DNA of 64,000 nucleotides from Neobacillus mesonae (GCA_023715865.1 JAMBOW010000004.1:248001-312000), one strand, 5' to 3'; positions 16,590-25,737 are shown, counted from the first letter of the stretch. The notes: generated by a model not told the origin, from the sequence alone. Program-made: numbers and translations.

Positions 16590-18311
16590 ATGGTAAAGCA
16601 CAAGCAACGATTTAAGTCCTTACTTACACTAACTATGGTTTCAGCACTTGTCATTTCTTTATTCTCGCCCGTCGCCTCCGCTGATACAGCGCAGGAATCT
16701 GCACCCGCTGTTAAAAATAATCTGCAGTCTTATGTAGACGATATGCAGCCTGGATGGAATCTTGGGAATTCCCTCGATGCCGTAGGCGATGATGAAACAG
16801 CTTGGGGTAATCCGAAAATTACAAAAGAGCTGATCGAGGAAATCGCTGATCAAGGTTATAAAAGTATTCGTATTCCTGTAACCTGGGACAATCAGGTAGG
16901 CGAAGCGCCAAATTATACGATAGAGCCTGCCTATCTCGAGCGGGTTGAAGAAGTAGTGGATTGGGCGCTTGATGAAGGTCTCTATGTCATGATCAATGTG
17001 CATCATGATTCCTGGCTGTGGATCAGCCATATGGAGACCAAGCATGATGAAGTAGTCGCCCGATACAATGCGATATGGACACAGGTAGCCGATCATTTTA
17101 AGAATCATTCCGATAAATTGATGTTTGAAAGCGTTAACGAACCGCGCTTCTCAGATGGCGGCACTACGGATGAGCAAAAAATGTTCGAGATGCTTGAAGA
17201 GCTAAACTTGTCCTTCCACAGCATTGTTCGTAATTCTGGTGGTGAAAATGCAGATCGTCCGCTTGTTCTTTCCACTCTGGAGGCTTCACCTACCCAAGAG
17301 AGAATGGATGAGCTGTATGCAACAATTACGAAGCTGAGCGATCCTAATATTATCGCAACAGTGCATTACTATGGATTTTGGCCGTTCAGTGTAAATATTG
17401 CAGGCTACACTCATTTTGAAGAAGACACAAAGAACGATATCATCACAACCTTTGATAATGTGTACAATACTTTTATTGCAAAAGGAATCCCGGTAATACT
17501 GGGCGAATACGGGCTGCTTGGCTTTGACCAAAGTACAGCGGTTATTGAGCAGGGAGAAAAGCTGAAGTTTTTCGAATTTCTAACTCATTATTTGAATGAG
17601 AAAAAGGTAACTCATATGCTCTGGGACAACGGTCAGCATATGAACAGAACAACCTACGAATGGTCTGATCTGGACTTCTTTAATATTATGAAGGAAGGTT
17701 GGAAGGGACGTTCTGCAACAGCTGCAACTGATTTGATCTTCGTTGAAAAAGGTCAAGAGGTGAAGGATGCAAACATTAAGCTGGAGCTGAATGGAAACAA
17801 GCTGACCAAGCTCAGAGTGGATGGAAAGAATCTGAAGAAATTTAAAGACTATGTTCTAAGCGAAGATGTACTAACCATTAAAGCAAGCAAGCTCGAAGAG
17901 CTGACAGCAACGGATGAATACGGTGTAAACAGTGTGATTACAGCAGAGTTCAACAAAGGTGCAGATTGGAAATTCAGAGTTATTGTGAACAGCACCCCTG
18001 AGCTGCAGAACGCAGAAGGGACAGTAGAAGATTTCGCTATCCCGGCGTCCTTTAACGGAGATATGCTGGCGACGATGGAAGCCAAATACGCTGACGGCAG
18101 CAGCGCCGGTCCGCAAAACTGGACTTCGTTCAAAGAATTTGAATACACCTTCTCCCCATCCTACGAGGAAGGGAATATCGTGTTGAAGCCTAACTTCTTT
18201 AATGAAGTGAATGACGGAGAAGTTACATTGACCTTCTACTTCTGGAGCGGTGAAGTCCTCACTTACAAGATTACGAAAAATGGCAGCAGCGTTACAGGAA
18301 CAGCTTCCTGA
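16590..18311 (+). CDS. Secreted endo-beta-1,4-glucanase, GH5 with Ig-like (CBM_X2) and CBM46-type modules
   Basis: A 573-residue secreted enzyme cleaving cellulose or mixed beta-glucan/xyloglucan. After a signal peptide cut near VASA-DT, residues about 45-370 are a GH5 (subfamily 4-like) barrel: 'QPGWNLGNSLD', 'MINVHHD', 'ESVNEP' with acid/base Glu184 and 'ILGEYG' with nucleophile Glu306. Residues about 375-470 form an Ig-like CBM_X2 module ('ATDLIFVEKGQEVKDANI'), and about 470-570 a CBM46-type module. This tripartite layout matches Bacillus halodurans Cel5B. The ATG at 16590 has AAGGAG at the right spacing; the ATG two codons earlier is too close. A cre site precedes it. Confidence 0.93.
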   Translation: MVKHKQRFKSLLTLTMVSALVISLFSPVASADTAQESAPAVKNNLQSYVDDMQPGWNLGNSLDAVGDDETAWGNPKITKELIEEIADQGYKSIRIPVTWDNQVGEAPNYTIEPAYLERVEEVVDWALDEGLYVMINVHHDSWLWISHMETKHDEVVARYNAIWTQVADHFKNHSDKLMFESVNEPRFSDGGTTDEQKMFEMLEELNLSFHSIVRNSGGENADRPLVLSTLEASPTQERMDELYATITKLSDPNIIATVHYYGFWPFSVNIAGYTHFEEDTKNDIITTFDNVYNTFIAKGIPVILGEYGLLGFDQSTAVIEQGEKLKFFEFLTHYLNEKKVTHMLWDNGQHMNRTTYEWSDLDFFNIMKEGWKGRSATAATDLIFVEKGQEVKDANIKLELNGNKLTKLRVDGKNLKKFKDYVLSEDVLTIKASKLEELTATDEYGVNSVITAEFNKGADWKFRVIVNSTPELQNAEGTVEDFAIPASFNGDMLATMEAKYADGSSAGPQNWTSFKEFEYTFSPSYEEGNIVLKPNFFNEVNDGEVTLTFYFWSGEVLTYKITKNGSSVTGTAS

Positions 18312-18333
18312 TTCGGAAACATGAATAGCTACT

Positions 18334-18371
18334 CGGGCCCTGGCGGTATCTTCGCTTCGGGCCCTTTCTTT
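18334..18371 (+). terminator. Probable terminator of the cellulase gene
   Basis: CGGGCCC at 18334-18340 and CGGGCCC at 18358-18364 can pair through the self-complementary GGGCCC, followed by TTTCTTT. The stem is short, so the call is moderate. Confidence 0.5.
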
Positions 18372-18402
18372 ATAATGGATGAAATACAACCCTAAATTCG
18401 CA

Positions 18403-19248
18403 TTACCGACGAATAAAGATTTCCTTATTTGCACCGTAGGCGGCAACACTTCGTGTATACGCCTCAGGCGTTTGCCCGACGACAGTTTTGAAGTCCTTAA
18501 TGAAATGAGACTGGTCGTGGTAACCGAGCTCTAGACTAAGCTCTAACGTATTAATATCCTGTCCTAATTCAAGAGCTTCTGCGGCATTTTGAAGCCGATA
18601 CAGCTTAATGACTGTTTTGGGGCTTATACCAACATACTGTTTAAAAATACGCTGCAGGGTTCGCTTGTTTATCTGGAAATGCTCACATACTTGATCTACC
18701 TTTGTGATGTCTTGCTGCTTCTGGATGTACTCCGTTATCTTATCCATGGCGGCTGCCAGCTCATCTCTTGGAGGCACAAGGGGATGCAGGAGGTCATTCA
18801 TGCGGGCTGTAAGCTCCTCATGCTTTGAAGCTCTGTTAAGAAATAAAGCTTCCAGTTTATCAGTTGGAAGCGGGAAAATTTCCTCAGCCGGCAGCGGCTC
18901 CTCAATCAGCCTGGAAATAGACTTACGATACCAGGGGAAGAATCCGCCAGGTTTAAATTTGATGCCAAAGACACGGCCCTTGCTGGCCAGGTGATAGCTG
19001 TATTTGCGGGTAGCAGGTCCGTAGAAAAAGCTCCGGCCGGATTCGATAACTAGGTTTACGCATGGGTTTGGAATGACTTCCTGTTGAAACGTTTGATCTT
19101 CATCCAGCTCCCATTCCACAATCCAGTAATGTTTTATTAAACTCTGCAGTTCCTCACTAGGCGAATAACGCTCCAGAGAAAAATGCTGTTGACCTTTTTG
19201 TAAGTTTAATATGCCCATGCTCGGTTTCTGTGAAGAAGGCTGGTTCAT
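18403..19248 (-). CDS. AraC-family regulator with DUF6597-type N-terminal domain
   Basis: A 281-residue regulator. The N-terminal half has the DUF6597 signature ('YSPSEELQSLIKHYWIVEWEL', then 'NPCVNLVIESG' and 'FGIKFKPGGFFPWY'), and residues about 190-270 contain the AraC double HTH ('QINKRTLQRIFKQYVGISPK' and 'LELGYHDQSHFIKDFKTVVG'). The function is ligand-dependent transcription control; the target is unknown. It is convergent with the cellulase gene and divergent from an SRPBCC-domain gene 200 bases away, which is the most likely target, as similar AraC/SRPBCC pairs are common (inference). Confidence 0.88.
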   Translation of the reverse strand: MNQPSSQKPSMGILNLQKGQQHFSLERYSPSEELQSLIKHYWIVEWELDEDQTFQQEVIPNPCVNLVIESGRSFFYGPATRKYSYHLASKGRVFGIKFKPGGFFPWYRKSISRLIEEPLPAEEIFPLPTDKLEALFLNRASKHEELTARMNDLLHPLVPPRDELAAAMDKITEYIQKQQDITKVDQVCEHFQINKRTLQRIFKQYVGISPKTVIKLYRLQNAAEALELGQDINTLELSLELGYHDQSHFIKDFKTVVGQTPEAYTRSVAAYGANKEIFIRR

Positions 19249-19450
19249 TTTGTATCCGCCCCTGTTCTGTCGCGTTTTTACAATAGCTTTGCAGTGATGA
19301 TGAGTAATATAAGAACTGTAAGCACATCATGTTGCAGACTAGTACAAAAGATGATTTTCACCTGATATTTTAACAAATTTTGGGCGAAGATAGGAGTGTC
19401 GTTATTCAATTTGTTTATGCACATAACGATGAAGGAGAGGGATTAATCGA

Positions 19451-19903
19451 ATGGAAGCATTACGCTATGAGTTTTATATCGGGGCAACCCCTGAGCAGGT
19501 ATGGGACACGCTGTTTAAACCGGAAGGAACAAAAAAAATATTTTTTGGCTGTAAGTTTGAGTCTTCGTTTGAAATTGGTGAGCCGTACCAATACGTAGGT
19601 CCAGGTAATGACGGTGATGAGACGGTGCATGTATACGGTGAGGTATTGGCCTGTGAGCCCGGTAAGCTGTTCAGCTGTACAGAGCACCCAGGGCCAAGCT
19701 ATGTTGACAATCATACCGAGCTTACTACACGAATGACGTATACATTTGAAACGGTAGGCAGCTGTACGAAGCTGACTTTTGTCAACGATCAATGGAGTGA
19801 AGACCATCCTTCCTACGAGAGAACAAAATCGACCTGGCCTATGATTTTAAGCAATGTAAAAACCGTAGCTGAGACGGGCAACGCGCTTGACTTCGGATTT
19901 TAA
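19451..19903 (+). CDS. SRPBCC (AHSA1-like) domain protein
   Basis: A 150-residue START/Bet v1-fold protein. The opening 'MEALRYEFYIGATPEQVWDT' and the middle 'PEGTKKIFFGCKFESSFEIG' followed by 'GEVLACEPGKLFSCT' are typical of the AHSA1/polyketide-cyclase-like group, which binds hydrophobic ligands. Function unknown. AAGGAGAGGG precedes the ATG. It is divergent from an AraC regulator and is followed by a terminator shared with the convergent kinase-like gene. Confidence 0.87.
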   Translation: MEALRYEFYIGATPEQVWDTLFKPEGTKKIFFGCKFESSFEIGEPYQYVGPGNDGDETVHVYGEVLACEPGKLFSCTEHPGPSYVDNHTELTTRMTYTFETVGSCTKLTFVNDQWSEDHPSYERTKSTWPMILSNVKTVAETGNALDFGF

Positions 19904-19909
19904 AAAAAC

Positions 19910-19956
19910 AAGTGGCATGAGACTCTCTGTTTAAGAGGAACTCATGCCACTTATTT
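19910..19956. terminator. Bidirectional terminator
   Basis: AAGTGGCATGAG (19910-19921) and CTCATGCCACTT (19941-19952) form a 12-bp perfect stem with a further CTCT/AGAG pairing inside, with A-rich and T-rich flanks, between convergent genes. Confidence 0.88.
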
Positions 19957-19972
19957 ATTGAAGCTATCTCAA

Positions 19973-20680
19973 TTATTTCATCAGTTTATTGAACAACCGG
20001 ACAATTCTGGAGGAGAAGTCCTCTAGATTCATGGACGGTTTATACCGACGGTTATACCATTTTTTTACGGACTCCATAACCCAAGCCGGCACCTTGATTT
20101 CATTAAACCGGGGATAGACATTGTAGTAAGCCCAAACCAGGTGATCCCAGCGCTGGTCATCACCATCCTTCACATATTCGGAAACGTCGAGTACTTTGCC
20201 TCGGCCGTTTTGGTTCAATACATTCTTAAGATGAATATCCCGAGGGTTCAGTCCCACGCTTCTTACATAGCGGCGCGCATCTTCCACATCAAGGATAACC
20301 TGCTCCGGCACAGGGACTCCAAGGGTGAGACAGTCTTGAAGAGTTGGTCCATCCTCAAAGCTGAGCACCAAGTAGTTATTGCCATCACCGTAGCATGTAG
20401 CAAAGTAAGGAGAGCCTTTAAGTTTATCGTAAACTTCCTTTTCTATATTCTTTTTGCTCAGCGCCTGCTGTGAATAGACTTTGAAAGCATACTGCGGCAG
20501 GTCCGGCATAACAAATACAGCAGCATCTGTACCGACACCGATACATTCCAGCCCTTCCGTCTTTCCTTCAATGCTGACTAGATCGTTCTCCGCATTGCCT
20601 ATAATTTCGATTTGAGATAATAACGAATCGGCCTTGAGCCAACCGTTTTTCTCATTCTCCTGTTCAAACCCAGTATTCAT
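19973..20680 (-). CDS. Protein kinase-like protein (YrzF-type, small)
   Basis: A 235-residue protein with a reduced eukaryote-like kinase core. A Gly-containing turn 'ECIGVGTDAAVFVMPD' and 'YAFKVYSQQAL' (VAIK-like Lys) form the N-lobe, 'YLVLSFEDGPTLQDCL' the hinge, 'NPRDIHLKNVL' the catalytic loop with Asp and Asn in HRDxxxxN register, and 'GKVLDVSEYV' the DFG equivalent, where the Gly is replaced. It resembles B. subtilis YrzF. It may be a small active kinase or a pseudokinase; the substrate is unknown. The gene stands alone. Confidence 0.75.
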   Translation of the reverse strand: MNTGFEQENEKNGWLKADSLLSQIEIIGNAENDLVSIEGKTEGLECIGVGTDAAVFVMPDLPQYAFKVYSQQALSKKNIEKEVYDKLKGSPYFATCYGDGNNYLVLSFEDGPTLQDCLTLGVPVPEQVILDVEDARRYVRSVGLNPRDIHLKNVLNQNGRGKVLDVSEYVKDGDDQRWDHLVWAYYNVYPRFNEIKVPAWVMESVKKWYNRRYKPSMNLEDFSSRIVRLFNKLMK

Positions 20681-20876
20681 TTGCTATTAGCCCCTTTAAC
20701 GTGAACAACCCTGCCTTGTCCTATATTATATGCAGGAGTGGCTTTTCATTGCTTATTTGAATATAAGTTGTTTTACGCTCGGTTATATTAAAATGTTTCA
20801 TTTGGATCTTGTTGATATGATAGAATACAATACATCATAGAGACGATAGATTGCAAAGAAAGGCGTGGGACAGGTC

Positions 20877-21800
20877 ATGATTACAATGTACCCTCCGTGG
20901 TCCTATTCCGGTTCGCGGGCAGGCATGTTTGATGAATGTCTTCGTAAATATTATTACCATTATTACGGTTCGCATAACGGGTGGAAGCCGGAGACAGCTG
21001 ACCCGGATCAGGTTCAGACTTATCGCTTGAAGCAGCTCAGCAGCCTTTATTTAATATTCGGAAATCTAGCGCATCAAATGTGTGAGTCTGTTATTCGAAG
21101 CTGGGAACGGGATAGAAAGGCTCCAGAATCTTCGTTTTTGAAAAAAAGGATGCGTGATTTACTTAACAGAGCATATTTGGAATCTAAAGACATGAACGGC
21201 TGGCATCTTGATCCGAAGTATCACACGATGCTGTCAGAAATGTATTATGATGAGGATGCCAAGCTTGAGAATCGGATAACATCCATTAAAGCACGAATGG
21301 AAACGGTAGCGGAGAAGCTTTATGAGAGCAAGACCTGGAAGGATATTGAGTCAGGTATCGCCCATATTATGGAGGTCGAGAAATGGGATCACATGATTCT
21401 GCATGATACGAAAGTGTATGTCAAAATGGACGTAGTGTATCGCAATGAGCAGGGGCATATTGTCATTGTTGATTGGAAGACAGGCAAGGAAGACGATTTT
21501 ACCGATCAGCTGTATTTGTACGCGGCTTATGTTCATGAACATTATAATGTGCCCCTCGAGCATATCGAGATGAGAGTGGAGTATCTGCTGACAGGCAGCC
21601 ACGAGAGCTACCAGGCATCCCAGACTGAAATCGATCAGGTGACTGCTAAGGTCGGAAGAAATATCGAGGAAATGAAGTCTTGTCTCGCCGATGATTACTA
21701 CAACCGGCCGAAGGATATTACTTATTTTACACCTATGCCTTCGGAAAGAGTATGCGGGGAGTGCAACTTCAGGGAAATATGCAGTTATAGAGCAGTGTAA
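20877..21800 (+). CDS. PD-(D/E)XK nuclease with Cas4/AddB-like Fe-S cysteines
   Basis: A 307-residue RecB-type nuclease. The catalytic order is visible: 'FGNLAHQMCE' (GxxxH), 'VYVKMDVVYR' (Asp), 'IVIVDWKTGK' (D-x-K) and 'DQLYLYAAY' (QxxxY). Cys21 near the N-terminus ('MFDECLRKYYY') and C-terminal Cys293, Cys296 and Cys302 ('VCGECNFREIC') give the C...CxxCx5C pattern of a 4Fe-4S cluster as in Cas4 and AddB. No CRISPR array or cas gene is in the window. The start is uncertain: ATG 20877 has a poorly spaced site, and GTG 20865 and ATG 20886 are alternatives. A role in DNA end processing is inferred. Confidence 0.85.
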   Translation: MITMYPPWSYSGSRAGMFDECLRKYYYHYYGSHNGWKPETADPDQVQTYRLKQLSSLYLIFGNLAHQMCESVIRSWERDRKAPESSFLKKRMRDLLNRAYLESKDMNGWHLDPKYHTMLSEMYYDEDAKLENRITSIKARMETVAEKLYESKTWKDIESGIAHIMEVEKWDHMILHDTKVYVKMDVVYRNEQGHIVIVDWKTGKEDDFTDQLYLYAAYVHEHYNVPLEHIEMRVEYLLTGSHESYQASQTEIDQVTAKVGRNIEEMKSCLADDYYNRPKDITYFTPMPSERVCGECNFREICSYRAV

Positions 21801-21839
21801 ATAACACCACGGAAAAATTATTCCGCGGTGTTATTTTTA
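21801..21839 (+). terminator. Terminator of the Cas4-like nuclease gene
   Basis: ATAACACCACGGAA pairs with TTCCGCGGTGTTAT (one mismatch), followed by TTTTTAT. Confidence 0.88.
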
Positions 21840-22000
21840 TTTAACATAACAAAACAAACAATATAATAGATAAAAAGGGTGCTTCATGTTATGATCAAAG
21901 CGAATTTGTTATGGGGTACAGCATAAGCATAATATTTGACCGTCGTTTTGCATGTTGCTAAGGCGGCTGTTATTAGCGGTCTATACAGAGGAGGAGAAAG

Positions 22001-23221
22001 ATGAACGAGAGCTTGTCTGTCTGGCTTGAGGAAGTGGAGTCAGAGCTTACGAACAATATTCTTGCTTTCTGGAAATCACAAACGATAGACAATATGTATG
22101 GAGGGTTTATCGGCGGGATGAATTCTAATGGTGAGGTTGAAGAAGGGGCGGATAAATCGCTTGTTCTCAATGCTCGGATTTTATGGACTTTCGCTGCAGC
22201 TTATCGCAGATATGGGAAGGATGAAGATTTACGCATGGCTGATCGTGCCCTCGAGCAGCTGACAACCCATTTCCTCGATAAAGAGTATGGCGGCTTCTTC
22301 TGGATGATCAAACCGGACGGGACGCCTTCCGAGGAGAAGAAACAGGTATACGGCCAGGCGTTTGTCATCTATGCACTGGCAGAATATGTGCGGGCTACAG
22401 ATAACCGTGAGCCGCTTTCTCTTGCTGAGGAGATCTATCGTTTGTTGGAGCGTTACGCTTATGATCCGGTGCATACAGGCTATATTGAGGCATTGTCACG
22501 AGAATGGAGTGAAACGGATGATCTGAGCCTCAGCGGCAAAGATCTGAACGAACGCAAATCCATGAATACACATTTGCATGTGCTTGAAGCTTATACGAAT
22601 TTATACCGGATTTGGAAGCCGGAAGGATTGCGTCTAAAGCTTAAGGAGCTCATTGAAGTACATTTAAATCTTATCCTCGATTCTGAGGCAGGTCACTTTA
22701 AGCTCTTTTTTGATGACGCATGGAATTCCCAGTCGAAAGACGTTTCCTATGGTCACGATATCGAAGGCAGCTGGCTTCTATGGGAAGCTGCGGAGGTGCT
22801 TGGTGATCACGAGCTTCTGGATCGGGTTCGAACTGCTGCACTGTTGATGGCGAAGGCGACGCTTGTTGAAGGTACGGATGAAGACGGGGCTGTATATAAC
22901 GAGCTTCACGAGGACGGCAGGCTGGATGACAGCAAGGACTGGTGGCCGCAGGCGGAGGCCATGGTAGGCTACCTTAATGCATATCAGCTAAGTAAGGAAG
23001 AACAATATTTAACTGCTGCACAAAAAAGCTGGAATTTCATACGGGAGAAAGTCGTCGATCCTAAAGGCGGTGAATGGCATTGGCAGGTGTCGCGAGACGG
23101 GAAGCCAAACATGAACCAGCAAAAAGTAGGTGCATGGAAATGCCCGTATCATAATAGCCGGGCATGCTTGGAAGCTGCCGAACGTTTGGGATCCATAACA
23201 AAATCATATGCTTTGTCATAG
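22001..23221 (+). CDS. Cellobiose 2-epimerase (AGE family)
   Basis: A 406-residue (alpha/alpha)6-barrel enzyme that interconverts cellobiose and glucosyl-mannose at the reducing end. Blocks characteristic of cellobiose 2-epimerases rather than N-acylglucosamine 2-epimerase are 'KKQVYGQAFVIYALAEYVRA', 'SMNTHLHVLEAYTNLYRIW', 'YGHDIEGSWLLWEAAEVLG' (catalytic His) and 'WWPQAEAMVGYLNAYQ'. No signal peptide, so it is cytoplasmic. AGAGGAGGAG precedes the ATG. The secreted GH5 cellulase 5 kb upstream could supply cello-oligosaccharides (inference); no transporter is adjacent. Confidence 0.88.
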   Translation: MNESLSVWLEEVESELTNNILAFWKSQTIDNMYGGFIGGMNSNGEVEEGADKSLVLNARILWTFAAAYRRYGKDEDLRMADRALEQLTTHFLDKEYGGFFWMIKPDGTPSEEKKQVYGQAFVIYALAEYVRATDNREPLSLAEEIYRLLERYAYDPVHTGYIEALSREWSETDDLSLSGKDLNERKSMNTHLHVLEAYTNLYRIWKPEGLRLKLKELIEVHLNLILDSEAGHFKLFFDDAWNSQSKDVSYGHDIEGSWLLWEAAEVLGDHELLDRVRTAALLMAKATLVEGTDEDGAVYNELHEDGRLDDSKDWWPQAEAMVGYLNAYQLSKEEQYLTAAQKSWNFIREKVVDPKGGEWHWQVSRDGKPNMNQQKVGAWKCPYHNSRACLEAAERLGSITKSYALS

Positions 23222-23243
23222 TTGTATCGGAATCTTATTTAAG

Positions 23244-23288
23244 ATACAAAAACGGATCTTGGCCTTGGCTAAAGATCCGTTTTTGTAT
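23244..23288. terminator. Bidirectional terminator overlapping the end of the AraC gene
   Basis: ATACAAAAACGGATCTT (23244-23260) and AAGATCCGTTTTTGTAT (23272-23288) form a perfect 17-bp stem. The right arm encodes the last residues of the convergent AraC regulator, whose stop is at 23269-23271. Confidence 0.9.
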
Positions 23289-24129
23289 GCAATTTTTGCG
23301 GGGTTATTCCTTCCGAATAGGAAAGGCTTCTGTTATGGTGTTCCCGATACTGCTTCGGAGACATGCCGACAACTCTTGTAAACAGGATCGAGAAATAGTT
23401 AGGATTCTCATACCCAGTGAGTTTGGCAATCTCCCGTACTTTCATTTCGGACTGCACAAGCAGCCTCGTAGCCTCTCCCATCCGGCGCTGAATCATGTAA
23501 CTAATGGGTGAGGTGTTGTAGCTGCTCTTGAAAATATGAGCAAGATAGTAGGAGCTTATGTTAAATTTTTCTGCGATCCCCTTGAGGTTCAGCTGCTGCG
23601 TATAATTCCCATCGATATAGTCTTTGATTTGTGATGCAAGTTTATTTTTTGTCAGGTTCTGTGAATGGTTCTGCTGTGTAAGCATTCGGTTGACAAGAAC
23701 CAGTATAGAAGACAACAGATGACTTGTAATTTGTTCATGCCCTTCTTCCTGCAGAGAGGATTCCTTAAACAGCAGCTCCATAAGCATAATGAGTTCATCT
23801 GAATATTTATTAGCGCGAATCATAGGCTCGATATGAAGCGGGACAAGATATTCGCGGGCGGAAGAGAAGCCGCAATAACAGATAAATACCGGGTGCTCCT
23901 TGGATGATTTTTCAGCATGCAGTGTTCCCTTGTTATAGATCAGCACATCTCCTTTAGCTGCATGATAGCTGGTTTCCCCGATAATAAAGTATCCTTCCCC
24001 TTCTTTAATGGCGAGAATTTCAAACAGGTCATCATGCTTGTGACTCGGAAACTGCCAATCCGGATTATTGCTCACATTTCCGCTATACAGCAGCTGATCA
24101 TTCAGGTTAATCACAGCGTTGTTATTCAT
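23269..24129 (-). CDS. AraC-family regulator
   Basis: A 286-residue regulator with an N-terminal cupin ('FPSHKHDDLFEILAIKEGEG', 'AAKGDVLIYNKGTLHAEK') and a C-terminal AraC HTH pair ('LNLKGIAEKFNISSYYLAHI' and 'MKVREIAKLTGYENPNYFSI'). The ATG at 24129 has GAAGGAAG upstream; a longer frame to 24198 has no site. It lies convergent to the cellobiose 2-epimerase gene and divergent from an MFS exporter, either of which it could control. The effector is unknown. Confidence 0.88.
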   Translation of the reverse strand: MNNNAVINLNDQLLYSGNVSNNPDWQFPSHKHDDLFEILAIKEGEGYFIIGETSYHAAKGDVLIYNKGTLHAEKSSKEHPVFICYCGFSSAREYLVPLHIEPMIRANKYSDELIMLMELLFKESSLQEEGHEQITSHLLSSILVLVNRMLTQQNHSQNLTKNKLASQIKDYIDGNYTQQLNLKGIAEKFNISSYYLAHIFKSSYNTSPISYMIQRRMGEATRLLVQSEMKVREIAKLTGYENPNYFSILFTRVVGMSPKQYREHHNRSLSYSEGITPQKLHTKTDL

Positions 24130-24386
24130 GTACTTCACTTCCTTCGGCACCCCTGAACTCCTCAATCGGTTCCCTGATTCAGGATTGTAATATACCATTC
24201 TCCGTTTAATGAATCATGTTTTCGTTTCTGCTGTCAAGCAAAAGAAAATAGCAAGATATATAACAAGGGAATAAAACCCAGCAACATGTTTGATTGTATA
24301 TGTTTTTTTATATCCGTATTCTGTTAAAGGAGGATTGGAGAAATCCGTATATAGAAAAATAGATGTGGATAGAGGGAGAGAAAAAC

Positions 24387-25595
24387 ATGTCTTATTCCAA
24401 AGAAAGAGGTCTCGTGTTTTCTTTTACACTGATGGCTTTCATACTAGGTACAACCGAGTATGTCATTGTTGGAATGCTGTCGGACATTGCTCGTGATTTC
24501 GGTGTCACACTTGCTGCAGCCGGTATTCTTGTGTCGGGTTTTGCGATTTCTTATGCTGTGGGTACACCGATCATACTGAGCTTGTTTGGACGTTTTCCTA
24601 AACGTCTCGTTATTTTGACTGCAATTGCGCTTATTATTGTACTGAACCTTCTGAGCGCTTTGTCCGGTTCGTTTGCTTTTTTGATGGGAACCCGGGTATT
24701 TACCGCCGTACTGTGCGGCTTATCCTTATCCCTGGCGATATCGATAGCAAGCGATTATGTGGATCCTGCGCGCCGTGGACGTGCAATCTCCTACATTTTA
24801 GGCGGTTTTACGATCGCCAATGTCTTTGGTGTTCCGATCGGTACATTTGTAGGACAGTTTTTTGATTGGCCGGCTACATTTATACTTGTTGCGATCATGG
24901 GCATCCTGGCGCTAATCCTGAATGCCGTATACATCCCAAGAGGAATTCCGGTTGTGAAGGTGTCAGCGAAGGAGCAGTTTATGCTGCTAGGCAATCCGCG
25001 AATCATTCTTGCTTTTCTCATTCCGGCGTGCGGAACAGCGGCCGTATTTGTGGTATACACGTATATTGAACCGATTATGGGAGAAGTTATGCAGATGCCC
25101 AGGGCATGGTTTAGTATCATTCTGCTCATGTACGGATTGGTCACTATTGTAAGTAATTTTATTGGGGGCAGAGTGGCGACAGGGGATTACGTAGGTAAGC
25201 TGAGAATCGTGTTTCTGATTCAGGCCGGTATCTTTATTCTGTTTGGACTGCTTGCTTCCGTGCCGGTTGCGGGTCTGATCAGCTTAATTATGATTGCCTT
25301 AATGTCTTATGCACTTAATGCATCCACACAGCTGTACCTTATTGATCTTGCTCGCAGGTATGTGCCGCGGGCGAAGGATTTTGCAACCTCCTTGATGCCG
25401 GTGGCGAATAATACGGGGATTGCCGTGGGTTCGTTTATAGGCGGTCTGGTGGTGGAGGGCAGCGGATTGACCTCACTTCCATGGCTTGCCTTGGCGTTTA
25501 CCATCGCGGCTCTTGTAATTACTGCATTTTCCTATCAGCTGGACCGGAAGCAGAAGGTGAGAACACAGGATGAGCTTGCACCTGCCCACACGTAA
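24387..25595 (+). CDS. MFS transporter, DHA1 family (AraJ/YdhP-like)
   Basis: A 402-residue, 12-helix major facilitator of the drug-proton antiporter-1 type. The family motif 'GTTEYVIVGMLSDIARDFGV' lies in the first helix and loop, and 'GTPIILSLFGRFPKR' is the motif-A-like loop between helices 2 and 3. AraJ and YdhP homologues export sugars or drugs; the substrate is not predictable. The ATG has AGAGGGAGAG upstream. It is divergent from an AraC regulator, a common arrangement for inducible efflux, and ends 105 bases before a strong terminator. Confidence 0.88.
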   Translation: MSYSKERGLVFSFTLMAFILGTTEYVIVGMLSDIARDFGVTLAAAGILVSGFAISYAVGTPIILSLFGRFPKRLVILTAIALIIVLNLLSALSGSFAFLMGTRVFTAVLCGLSLSLAISIASDYVDPARRGRAISYILGGFTIANVFGVPIGTFVGQFFDWPATFILVAIMGILALILNAVYIPRGIPVVKVSAKEQFMLLGNPRIILAFLIPACGTAAVFVVYTYIEPIMGEVMQMPRAWFSIILLMYGLVTIVSNFIGGRVATGDYVGKLRIVFLIQAGIFILFGLLASVPVAGLISLIMIALMSYALNASTQLYLIDLARRYVPRAKDFATSLMPVANNTGIAVGSFIGGLVVEGSGLTSLPWLALAFTIAALVITAFSYQLDRKQKVRTQDELAPAHT

Positions 25596-25699
25596 ATGTG
25601 CCCAGTAAGATCCAGTCTAGTAGGGGATGATAGGATAAAAATTTTAAAAACCCTAATAATGGACCCTTCAAATTTTAAAAATGGATAACACTATATATA

Positions 25700-25737
25700 A
25701 AGGTGTGTCTAAGAAAGTTTCATAGACACACCTTTTT
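25700..25737. terminator. Terminator downstream of the MFS gene
   Basis: AAGGTGTGTCTA (25700-25711) and TAGACACACCTT (25723-25734) form a perfect 12-bp stem followed by TTTTT; the A side could make it work in both directions. Confidence 0.9.

Noticed and set aside
20877..21800. CRISPR-associated cas4
   Set aside because: No array, cas1 or cas2 in the window; annotated as a Cas4-like nuclease only.
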